From Lanius collurio (taxonomy: Eukaryota > Chordata > Aves > Passeriformes > Laniidae), in NCBI GenBank assembly GCA_020086605.1, contig JACBWW010000004.1:8712436-8776435 (forward strand): DNA of 64,000 nucleotides. The letters run 5' to 3'. Below the pieces are notes generated by a model. The model saw only the letters and a list, made by a program, of their open reading frames with translations, made no database searches and was not told where the DNA came from. Position numbers and translations under genes: made by a program. Positions 26,501-35,550 of this stretch are shown piece after piece. Within the stretch, counting starts at the first letter, position 1. The number at the start of each line of letters is the position of its first letter.

Positions 26501-27300
26501 TTAGGACTGTATGAAGCAAAGTGCATTGCAGCTGTGCTGTACTATTACTCACCACAATTAAATCATGCAGTAATGAGTGCACATGTCACACATCTATTTG
26601 GGGTTTATTATGAACTTGTGCTGTGGGTCCATGCTTTGTAGCAGAGGAGTGAAAGCTGTGTTTCAGTGCTGCTTCCTGCATTTCACTGCGGTTGTCTGGC
26701 TGTAGGTGCACATGCCTGCTCTGGGGTGGGCATGCAGCTGTGATGAGAGCACTGCACCGTTTGTGTGCTGAGTACAGCCTGCTCTGCTTTTCTGTATAAA
26801 CATGGAACGTGCCACCACACTTTGCCGAGCGCCTTTAATATATGTTATGACAACGCTGCATTGTGCTCAGTATTATTGCTGCTCGCTCTGTACTGGAGGC
26901 ATGAATTTAGCTGTGTGATTATGCTATAATATCACTGGGCTCCACGCTGCCCAGTTGTGCCAGGCTCACATTGTGTGCTGTGTGTTATAATAATGTTGAC
27001 AGGGCTGAATGGCAGCGCTCAGCACTTTGCAGCTCTGCTGTGCTCCTGCAAGGTGGTGCCGGGGCTTTGTGCGGTGCCAGGCTGGGCGAGAGTAGCGTGG
27101 AGGGCTCCTCGCTTGCCTTGTGGGGATGTGCAGAATTAATGTTATGTAATCTGCACTTTGTGGGTTTTTTGCATTAATGTTGTGTGCTCTCTGCTGCGTG
27201 ATTGTGGGGTATTAATGTCAAAATCTTCCAGGATCTACTGCCATGTAGTTGTGGTGGAGCCTCTGATATAATCGTGGCTTTTCTTAATAATGCAGAATTT
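26500..27300. repeat. G+T-rich region with decayed ~38-bp periodicity
   Basis: The top strand is visibly rich in TG, CTG and TGTG words over about 800 bases. ATTAATGT recurs at 27135, 27173 and 27211, exactly 38 bases apart each time. Units one and two share ATTAATGTTRTG, then CTGC, then TGTGGG in the same order. Looser relatives (TTATAATAATGTTGACAGG, TTAATATATGTTATGAC) lie upstream without fixed spacing. The best reading is a short decayed tandem repeat within a strand-skewed region. I do not recognise the family. Confidence 0.4.
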
Positions 27301-28113
27301 TAAGAGACAACAAAATGTATAGGAATTGTTCTATATTAAAAATGCAGCATAATTGTATAATTACAATATTTGCATCACGCTAAACAGATTGGCTGGGTTA
27401 TTTCAGATTCTTTAAAGTCGGGATGGCATCAGGCCTACAGTATTTCTAAAGTGTTTTGCCCGTCTGCAGTTGTATAATGAAACACCACAAATTTTACCCG
27501 GCAATACTTGTGCTTTCTAAGTGCTGCATTATGAGCATAAAATTACCAAATGTCCTGAACATACTTACCAACACTGAACTAAAATCCCTTATCTCTCACC
27601 CACAAATTAAGTCTCCACAGATCCTTTTTTACAATGCTGAAGTAATAAATACATATATATTTATTTCTACTACCATTTTAAGAAATTAGAAGGAAACCCA
27701 CACAGTAGTTTAGCAGTTAATTTACAACAGTACAGCTCTCGAGCAAGTATGTAAAACAAACACATCATTTATTTCCCTCATTTGAAATCCCTGCTCCCTG
27801 ACAAACAGACAGACAGACTCATACACACAGATCACTACAGCTCAAATTGGACATCAGAGAAGAAACTAGGACTTCTTTGCTATCATCCGTGATTGCCCTG
27901 AGGGTTGAGGAGTGGCCAATTTACAGCATGAATATAGTCTGGGGATACATGAATCATGAATCATGTTTGATGTATGGAAAGGCACAGTCACTCTGAAAGG
28001 CTGCAAATGCAGTCATCTGCTTTTTAAGTGAAAAAAAAAAAGCTTTCAAAACAACAACAAAACCAGAGAGATGAAATACCTGGGAAATATTATTTAAAAG
28101 ACACCATCTTTGC

Positions 28114-28130
28114 TTTTTTTTTTTTTTTTT
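28114..28130. repeat. Poly-T run
   Basis: Seventeen consecutive T followed by AATTGGG. No retroposed body identified. Confidence 0.8.
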
Positions 28131-28131
28131 A

Positions 28132-28560
28132 ATTGGGTTGGAAGGGGTTACTTCATTATGCAGCAAATTAGAAAATTCATAATTTATCATTGCACCCAGT
28201 CGAAATGCCACCCAACTGAGTCGCACCCCTGTGAAAACCATCACATAGTAACAAACTGTCAAAGCCTGCTGCAGCCGACGGGCAAAATTAATATGCAAAT
28301 GTATGCAAGAAATTAAAAAGCAGAATTACCCAGGCAAATGAGGTAGCTATACTTGAATTGTTAGAATTATGAATAATTACTGCGAATTTTCTGCTCCTAA
28401 TATAACTTGTTTTTTGATAAACAAAGACTTAATTATCGAGATGCGCTGGAGAATTTCCGTGGCGCTCATTAATCTTGCAAAAAAAACAAGTCCCTAGTGC
28501 CCAAACCGTAATGAAGAGCGCGTGCCCTGAATCTTCAGAAAGATCAGAGGCACCAGGGTG
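28132..28560. promoter_or_regulatory. Enhancer-like block (candidate conserved non-coding element A)
   Basis: Dense transcription-factor words without repeats or coding frames: ATTAAT joined to the POU octamer ATGCAAAT at 28287-28300, a forkhead-type ATAAACA at 28417-28423 overlapping a SOX/TCF-type ACAAAG, several homeodomain ATTA/TAAT cores, and retained CpGs such as TCGAGATGCGCTGG and CCGTGGCGCTC in an otherwise CpG-poor region. Retained CpGs with homeobox cores are typical of developmental enhancers conserved across vertebrates. Conservation itself was not measured. Confidence 0.4.
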
Positions 28561-28609
28561 CCAGGGCTAGAGAAAAAAAATGACAGTGCCAATGTCCCCT
28601 CCTGTACCC

Positions 28610-28980
28610 TGGAGTGTCATAACGTCTTCCACTAACTATCAAAGGGACTTATTTATGCCAGCAGCTGAGCTATAAGTCCAATTTACGATGCCTTAAGCAG
28701 TGGTGAAATGATCTGTTGATGTGCTATGGAAATGCCATCTTGTAGTAGCTCGATTTGGTCCCAGTGATACCAACACGATGAGGACCCGCCGCTCCTCTGT
28801 TAATGGATGCAGCATGACAGACCATAATACACAAGAGGGACAATCTTTTAGGACCAGTCTCAATGGTCCTCCATTAATCTTGGTTCTGCAGCGCTGTGGT
28901 GTCCATGGGAACAAGGGCATTATCATAAGCACTGGTTTTAAATGTTCCCATTAGGGATTGCAATACAGGGGAGAGATGCA
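28610..28980. promoter_or_regulatory. Enhancer-like block (candidate conserved non-coding element B)
   Basis: A second non-repetitive block with a TCF/LEF-type ATCAAAGG at 28638-28645, retained CpGs (CACGATGAGGACCCGCCGC), and two inverted TTAATGGA/TCCATTAA sites at 28800-28807 and 28870-28877, with a 7-bp inverted repeat at 28850-28856/28864-28870 next to the right-hand site. Open frames on both strands here look like chance. A function as enhancer is inference. Confidence 0.4.
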
Positions 28981-28984
28981 TGGG

Positions 28985-31900
28985 GTGAGAGGGCTAGGGG
29001 AGACAGTCCACTATTAGTTTACACTATTTTTTATGACCTGGATTTGAACTATAATGGGTGACTCAGAGAATTTTCTCTTCCTAAATAACATAAAGAAAAC
29101 AACAAAGGAAGACACAGCTAAGTGTACAGTGCGGTGCAGTGCTGCATGTTCGTCTTCTCTGTTTTTACAGCAAGAAAATCAGCTTGGCCCTGGTGGGCTG
29201 AGATAATTTACCATGAGAAAGCAAAGGGAAAATAACCCCAGGTACTCTCAGCACAGACCAAATCGAACCCGCTGTGAGCTTATTATTACTTAAAAACTGG
29301 CATCTAAGTGGAAATGACTGACTCTCTGTCATTATCCCTATTACCACCATGATAAACCCAAGCAGATGATAAGGCAAAATTACAAAACATCAGTTCTGGA
29401 GCTCAGAGGCTACTTCAGATGCTCAAGGCAGACTGCGTTTTCAAATGCTTCCTTCTCTACACTCAAGTCCCCAAATTTCCTGATGCCTTGACAGAACCAT
29501 TTCACTGCATAGGCAAATTGTCACCTTTTAAACCAGGGCATCTGTCATTTTTATACACGGGTCTTCCACTCAGTCATTCTTGCACTTAATCCTCCAATTT
29601 CTCTACACATACAGAGCGGCTACAGCACCGTAACGCTTGAAATTTCATTCTCACAGCCTGCATTACACTCAGAAAGGGGAAGGATAGGGTGACAACTGCC
29701 TCACAGCTGACAGAAAGGACACCCCTCCTGACTGCTGGGCTATATTTTTTTAATCAGCTGGAAAAGCAGCTTGCCTGGGGAGGGATGGAACTTCAGAGTG
29801 AGAAGAGGGGCACAAGCAGAGAGTACAAAAAGGTGCTTCCAATATCTTCCACCATCCTCTCACCCTTCACATTACCATGGCCAAGAGAAGTGAATTTTTC
29901 CCACATATTCCTTCTGTCTCCTTCTTCAGCCTCTTGATCCAGAGGGGTGACTGGCACATCAGCATGGAATGCTGACTTCTCCAGCAGCTTCTCCCTGGTA
30001 CAACAGAGCTGGAGGGGACCCAGAAAGCAAAGCGTTGCCTAGGTCTGAGCACGTTACATCTGGCTTAGCAGGCTGATAATTCACTTCACTGGTTGTCTGT
30101 AAAAAGGGGTTATTACAAAAGGAGCAGTAATTGTGTCTGACATGGTTGCCTACCCCCATGCTGCTCAGCAAGCAGGACAGCTGCTAAAGTTCTTACCAAT
30201 AAAAACTTTCTTTTTCCTCCTAGAGATGGGGGAGTTTAATGTTCCAGTCCTACTAGTGCCCAGGCAAGGTTCCTACAAAGTATTCCTCAGTTACAAGTAG
30301 TGATGTTGCAGCCCTCATGATTACTGTTAACACCCTGGGCTGAGTCATGTGCCCCCTGGGGCAGTGCCCCAGACCCCACCCCCTGTTGATGTGAGGCTAT
30401 GAAGGTAGCTGTCATCTCCTCCTATTTCAGGTCATAGGATAAGCAGGATCATGAACTTGTTGACACTAAAACCTGCTTCTCAGCTAATGGCCACAGTGTA
30501 AGTCTCAGGATTTCATGGTGATGAAACCTCAGGAGTAATAATCCCATATGGTATCAGCTTTTGGAAAAGCCTCCAAAAAATAAAATTTCCTTCAAGACTG
30601 ATTTCATGTTTTACCAGAATGCTTCAGTACAAATCACTGACTCTTTCCTCCACCTCCTTCATGCACATGCTTCGGGAAGAAATCCAAGTGTGCAAGATAG
30701 AAATTATTATCAGTGGCCAAAGACTGCACAGTTTAGATTCTTTACAATCAGTCTTTGCTTTTAGTGAATGGGGAAGGGCTATAAAATATCGTCTGCAGAG
30801 GCTGGGGCACCAGTTATAGAGAACTCCCATCCTCTTTCCCATAATTACCACATCTAGGCAGCACACCAGAAAAAGAACTACATATATATATATGTGTGTG
30901 TGTGTATTTATGTAAATATATATGAATGTATGTATGTTCCTGACAGATATGGGTGCATAAAGAACGGTGGGCATACAAGATAAAAGAAGGCTTCTTAAAA
31001 TTCCTTTTGCAAGCTATTGCAAAAGGTCCTGGCTAAAAAATCAGAAAAAATTACTTTCCAGTAGAAGAGACTGACATTGTGAAAAGGCAAGCAAAGATTC
31101 CAGGCCCATATGAACATGCTGCCACTCAGGTTTATACAACTTCAAGCCTCTCAAAGAAATGTAAATATTTTCAATCCAGGTCAGTGTGCTACCGTGGCAG
31201 AGCTGTGCACACACCATGTGCACCTTTCTGACACAACAGTTGTTCAGCTTGCTACACAAATCCCAAAGGAGACTAACAATTTACTGTATTTAAATAACAC
31301 ATATTTTAGGGTAGAAGAGCTGTGCTTCTAGTTGTCAGCTTGAGGATCTTTACAGTGATGAAAAGGGGGGAAAAATATACTTAGATTATTCCTAGTGACC
31401 CACATACCGCAAAACATCTGCTGACAACATGGTTGGCTTCCTGCCCAAGTTCAACTCTGAGCTGTCTCCAGCTGATCATCTTTGCCCTCACCATAATCCA
31501 TAGAGTCCACAGTGAGCAAAGGAGATAGTCAGGGATGTAAAAAGCAATTTGACCAGTTGAATAAGCACAAACCTACATAAACATGAGCACACATACCTCT
31601 AACATAAACCTGATCTTAAAAAAAGGTGCTACCATCTAATACAAAATTCAGATTATGGTTCTTTAGGTTAAAAGTAAGAACTCACTTCTGTTTAGTATGG
31701 ACCTTCATGTTTGCAAAACTTATGCTGTCAAAAATTTTAGGTCTTAGAGAAATGCATGCACAATATGATTAGCTAAAGCACTGGAAATAAATAAAAAGCC
31801 CCAAGAAACACCTTTTGTACTGTCGAGTTCCACCATTGTATTTAGTACAGAATTATTCTGTTTGTAGAGACAGAAACAACATTTCTAGAAGCATTTGTGT

Positions 31901-32070
31901 TCCATCCTTTTATTTACATCTGAAATGGTGTTAGTCTGTCATGCAAATGCTCTGATGTAACTTGACTGTCAACATCACCTTTCATTGTTTGAGGTTATTT
32001 GTTTTTTTGCTATTATTTTTATTCAAATCATTAATTACTCTCAAGTTCCAGGTTTCTTGTTCTTTCTTTG
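28985..32070. other. Non-coding stretch, presumed intron
   Basis: No gene or transposon recognised apart from a (TA)n/(TG)n tract at 30882-30936. An acceptor-like TCTCTGTTTTTACAG near 29155-29169 is followed by frames that close within about 20 codons. Confidence 0.45.
30882..30936. repeat. (TA)n(TG)n compound microsatellite
   Basis: An ATATATATAT run passes into GTGTGTGTGTGT, then ATATATATGAATGTATGTATG. Confidence 0.85.
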
Positions 32071-32663
32071 CCAGCTAGGGAAGGCTCCTGGCTGGACCTG
32101 CTGCTTGTGAACAGATAAGGGTTGGTGGGTGATGGGGGGGTTCAAGTACATAACGATCCCAAAACTACAATTTTTTGTTCTTGGAAAAGCAAGGAAGGGG
32201 GTCAGCAGAACTGCTACCTTGGACTTCCAGAGGGCAGACTTTGATCTGTTTGGGAGGCTGGTTGAGGGAGAATTAGGAGTCCCTTAGGAGTCAGTCCTGA
32301 CAGGCAAAAGATCCAGGAGGGCTGTACATTCTTCAAGAAGGAAATGCTAAAGGCACAGGATCAGGCCATCCCCATGTGCCAAAATAACCAGCTGGCAGGG
32401 AAGAAAACCAGCCTGAATGAACAGAGAGATAAGGCTGGAGCTCAGGAAAAACAGGAGAGTTCATGTCCTTTGGAAGGGGCAGGCCACTCAGGAGGACTAC
32501 AGGGATATTGTGAAGTTATGCAGAGTGAAAATTAGAAGAACTAAAGCCCAGCTAGAACTTAGTCTGGCTACTACCATAAAAGACAATTAAAAATGTTTCT
32601 ATAAATACCTCAGCAACAAAAAGAGGGCTAAGAAGAATCACCATCTTTCATTTGATGTGGGGG
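32071..32663 (+). mobile_element. CR1 LINE segment 1 (end of endonuclease to start of reverse transcriptase), degenerate
   Basis: The text follows the CR1 ORF2 region between endonuclease and reverse transcriptase: a segment reading, with frame shifts, as AREGR.L.GPAA at the endonuclease end, then the TGGACTTCCAGAGGGCAGACTTTG stretch, and then the lysine-rich linker. Many stops and frame shifts show it is dead. It is 5'-truncated near 32071 and stops at 32663, where an LTR has been inserted. It resumes at 33337. Confidence 0.75.
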
Positions 32664-33336
32664 TAAAGTAATAAGGCTGGGGGGTTCTCCCGGCCCGTGC
32701 TGGTTGGGGTCTGAGGCTCAGACCCAAGAAGCCGTAGCGAACCCAGAGAGGTGATCCCGTGAGGAACCGACCCAGAGAGGTGATCCCGTGAGGAACCGTC
32801 TCCCAGGGGGTTGTGGCTTCTCTCAGCCCTCGGCCGGGGGTGCCTGCAGAGGTGCCTGGCTCAGCAGCCATCAGCTCTCAGTGATTCAGGGAGTGATTTC
32901 AGCTCTGCTCTGCAAGGCAAACCCCCCTGGCCAGGCCCGGACAGAGAGAGGGGAGGTCCTGCTGGTGGTTCCGCAGAGGTCGCTTTATTCTTCCATCTTC
33001 CGCGAAGGGGTGACCAGAGACGGATCCTCCCAACTCAGGACAGAGGGGTCTCTTTTATGGGGGTACAGAGGTGGGTGTGCAAGGGTGAGAAACCAATAGG
33101 TATTAGGGTATTTTACATATAGTTTCCTAGAGGATCATGGGTCTGTCTTCTCTCGCCGTAACCAAAAAGATTCTGGCTTTCCCAAAGACGGCCCTGCAGG
33201 GGGATTGTGTGAACTCCTTATGTCCAGGCCTTCCTGCCAGGGCAGGGGCCTGTCAGACCCCACATCTGGAGATGCTGCAGTTCCCTTTATCTAAACAAGG
33301 GCTTCCTGCCAGGACAGGGGCTTGTCAGACCCTACA
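32664..33336 (-). mobile_element. Solo LTR of an endogenous retrovirus, minus strand, inside CR1
   Basis: This 673-bp G+C-rich block interrupts CR1. Read on the minus strand it starts TGTAGGGTC, has a TATA box ATAAAA at 33058-33053 and AATAAA at 32989-32984, the usual U3-R-U5 order with about 70 bases between the two signals. A G-rich TGGGGG lies at 32658-32663 and again at 33337-33342, a candidate 6-bp target-site duplication. Its far end reads TTTA rather than CA, so the exact edge may be off by a few bases. It holds two internal duplications, listed separately. There are no viral genes. The class (ERV1, ERVK or ERVL) is not decided. Confidence 0.7.
32741..32798. repeat. Perfect 29-bp tandem duplication in the LTR U5 part
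   Basis: Positions 32741-32769 and 32770-32798 are identical. The unit starts ACCCAGAGAGGTGATCCCGT. Perfect identity implies a recent slippage event, or a family feature kept by recent activity. Confidence 0.85.
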
Positions 33337-33337
33337 T
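33231..33337. repeat. 35-bp direct repeat pair in the LTR U3 part, period 72
   Basis: Copies at 33231-33265 and 33303-33337 differ at three positions. Both begin TTCCTGCCAGG and end in CAGACC(C/T)ACAT. Duplicated U3 blocks are typical of retroviral enhancer repeats. Confidence 0.8.
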
Positions 33338-33920
33338 GGGGGGAAACGTGAAGATGAGGGAAAGGCTCAAGTACTTAATGACTTCTTTGCCTCAGTCTCT
33401 AATAGTAAGACCAGGCATGAGGATACCAAGCTCCCTGAGCTGGAAGAGAGGAATAGGGAGCAGAATGAAGCACATAAATTCAAGGAAAACTGGTCAGTGA
33501 CTTGCTACATCCCTTAAAGACACACGCAAGTCCATGGGGCCAGATGGGATCCACCCAAGGCTACCAACAGAGCTGCTGGAAGTCCCTGCTGAGCCACTTT
33601 CCATCATTTACCAGCAGTCCTGGTCAAATGGGGAGGCCTAAGGTGACTGAAAATTGGCAAATGTGACACCCATCTAGAAAAAGGCCCAGAAGAAGGATCT
33701 AGGGAACTACGAGCCTATCAATCTGACCTTGGTACCAGGAGCAAATCATCTTTGGTGCCATCACACAGCACATACAGGACAACCAGAGGATCAAGCCAGC
33801 CAGGATGGGTTTAGGAAAGACAGGTGCTGCTTGACCAACCCAATGTTCTTCTACGACAAGGTGATCTGCTTAGTGGATGAGGGAAAATCTGCGGGTATTT
33901 TCAACCCAGACTTTAGTATC
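33337..33920 (+). mobile_element. CR1 LINE segment 2 (reverse transcriptase N-terminal half), degenerate
   Basis: This continues the CR1 coding region directly from segment 1. It includes a motif reading GPDGIHPR near 33538-33561, the NYRPINLT-type motif (here YEPINLTL) near 33709-33732, and a Q.GF.K.R.CLTN-type motif near 33801-33842 (DGFRKDRCCLTNPMFFYDK). It ends at the D-F-S motif before the second LTR insertion. Frame shifts are present between motifs. Confidence 0.8.
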
Positions 33921-34763
33921 CAGCATCTGGCCAGGTGGTACAGTGGCTTGGAGATGCCAAAATGAGGTGGCTGGACACAAGCTAGCAACAAACCAACAGA
34001 GGGAAAATTAAATTCCCTGGAAATCCTGAGTTTCCTGACAAGCTCTCATGAGCTGCCAAGCTAACAAAAGGGGGGGAAATTAAATTAAACCCCCTTGGAC
34101 TGTAAGAGACCTCTTAACACCCAGTCCAGGTGCTAGCAGAATACCACCTTTATTCAGTCACTTGCGTGACTCTGTGCTGGATCTGGAGAGTCTTCTGGGC
34201 TCTTGGAGCTCCTCTCTCTCCTGGACTGTTGCAACTGCCCCCTACCAGGTGCTGGCAGAAGGGAGGGAACTGAGCTGGATCTTTCTGAAGATTTTCAGAA
34301 GCCTTGTCATCCCATCTGGGGTGCCAAAGAATGATGCCTTGAGAGGCCTCCTAGAAATAGAGACTAGACAGGAGTAAGGGAATAAGGTAGGTACTTATTT
34401 GAAAGGCCCTCAAAAGTAACCCCTGGGGAGCCAGAGGCTACTGCCAAGATGGACCCCAAGATGGACAACAGGTCATGAGTTTTATAGGTTTGGTTCATTT
34501 GCATATCAGGGTTAATTCTCCAATTAAAGCTTCAGTTTAATGACGTAATTCCCCTCAGTTTGCACTCCTTTCAAAGGCTCTTTGGTTTATACTTTTTGGG
34601 CCTAGGATGGTCTGGGTGTCCTTGAAGAGCAGGCCTGGAGAGGCTTTGTTATGTCTACCTAGCACAAGAGACCAGAAATCTACAGGCTACAAAAAACTTC
34701 AGAGTTACACACTAGGCAGTACAGGATTTGAAAAATATAAAAACATAAAAGTTAAAACCTAAG
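33921..34763 (-). mobile_element. Second solo LTR, minus strand, inside CR1
   Basis: About 843 bp separate the CR1 D-F-S codons from the following K-A-F-D codons. On the minus strand the block has the octamer ATGCAAAT (34504-34497), then TATAAAA (34486-34480), and AATAAA at 34154-34149, fitting U3-R-U5. GTATC (33916-33920) and GCATC (34764-34768) may be a decayed 5-bp target duplication. The termini do not show clean TG/CA, so edges are good to about 10 bases. No viral coding sequence is present. It differs in sequence from the first LTR. Confidence 0.6.
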
Positions 34764-35496
34764 GCATCAAAGCCTTTGACAGACTTTCCCACACCACTGT
34801 CCTGGAGGAATCAGCTTCTCATGGCTTGGATGGCATACCCTTTTCTAGGTAAAAAACTGACTGGATCACCAGGCCCAGAGAATGGTGGTGATTGGTGCTA
34901 CACCCACCTGGTGTTGGTCACCACTGGTGTTCCCAAGGGCTCACTCCTGCTTAATACCTTTATTGATGATCTGGACAAGGAGATTAAGGGCACCCTCGGT
35001 CAGTTTGCAGATGACACCAAGTTGGGCAAGAGTGTTGTTCTGCTGGAGGGTAGGAAGGCTCTGCAAAGGGATCTGGTCAAGCTGGATCAATGGGCCCATA
35101 GCCAATGGTATGACTTTCATCGAGGGCAAATGCCAGGTCATGCACTTGGGTCAACAACAACCCCTGCAGCTCTACAGGCTGGAGGTAGAGTGGATGGCAA
35201 ACTGCCCAGCAGAAGAGAACCTGGGGTGTTGGTCAACAGCAGCTGAACATGAGCCAGCTGTGCCCAGGTGGCCAAGAAGGCCAATGGCATCCTGGCCTGG
35301 ATCAGCAATAGTGCGTCCAGCAGGACCAGGGCAGGGACTGTACCCCTGTACTTGGCACTGGTGAGGCCACACCTCAAATCCTGTGTTCAGTTCTGGGCCC
35401 CTCAGGACAGGACAAGAAAGAAATTAAGGTTCTTGAGCATGTCCAGTGAAGGGCAATGGAGCTGGTGAAGGGTCCAATCTAAATGATTTCACCCTA
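34764..35496 (+). mobile_element. CR1 LINE segment 3 (catalytic reverse transcriptase part), degenerate
   Basis: This resumes with KAFDRLSHTTVL and includes a GVPKGSLL motif (family: GVPQGSVLGP), the catalytic FADDTK motif at 35004-35021, then SLGQQQPLQL-type and [13 protein letters not shown] motifs near the C-terminus. The catalytic aspartates are still encoded, but frame shifts and a premature TAG near 34848 mean it cannot make a full protein. The normal CR1 3' non-coding region is almost absent: sequence passes from the end of the coding region to an ATTCT array within about 40 bases. Confidence 0.85.
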
Positions 35497-35550
35497 TTCG
35501 ATTCTATTCTATTCTATTCTATTCTATTCTATTCTAATTCTATTCTATTT
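35497..35550. repeat. (ATTCT)n microsatellite at the CR1 3' end
   Basis: About ten ATTCT units, with one irregular ATTCTA junction near 35535. CR1 copies normally end in a few ATTCTATG repeats, so this array probably grew from the CR1 tail. Confidence 0.9.

Noticed and set aside
32788..33517. Several 100-126-codon frames on the plus strand
   Set aside because: They run antisense to the solo LTR and across its junction with CR1, so they are composition artefacts.
34776..35364. Frames of 156 and 160 codons in two phases
   Set aside because: These are frame-shifted pieces of the dead CR1 reverse transcriptase, not a separate gene.
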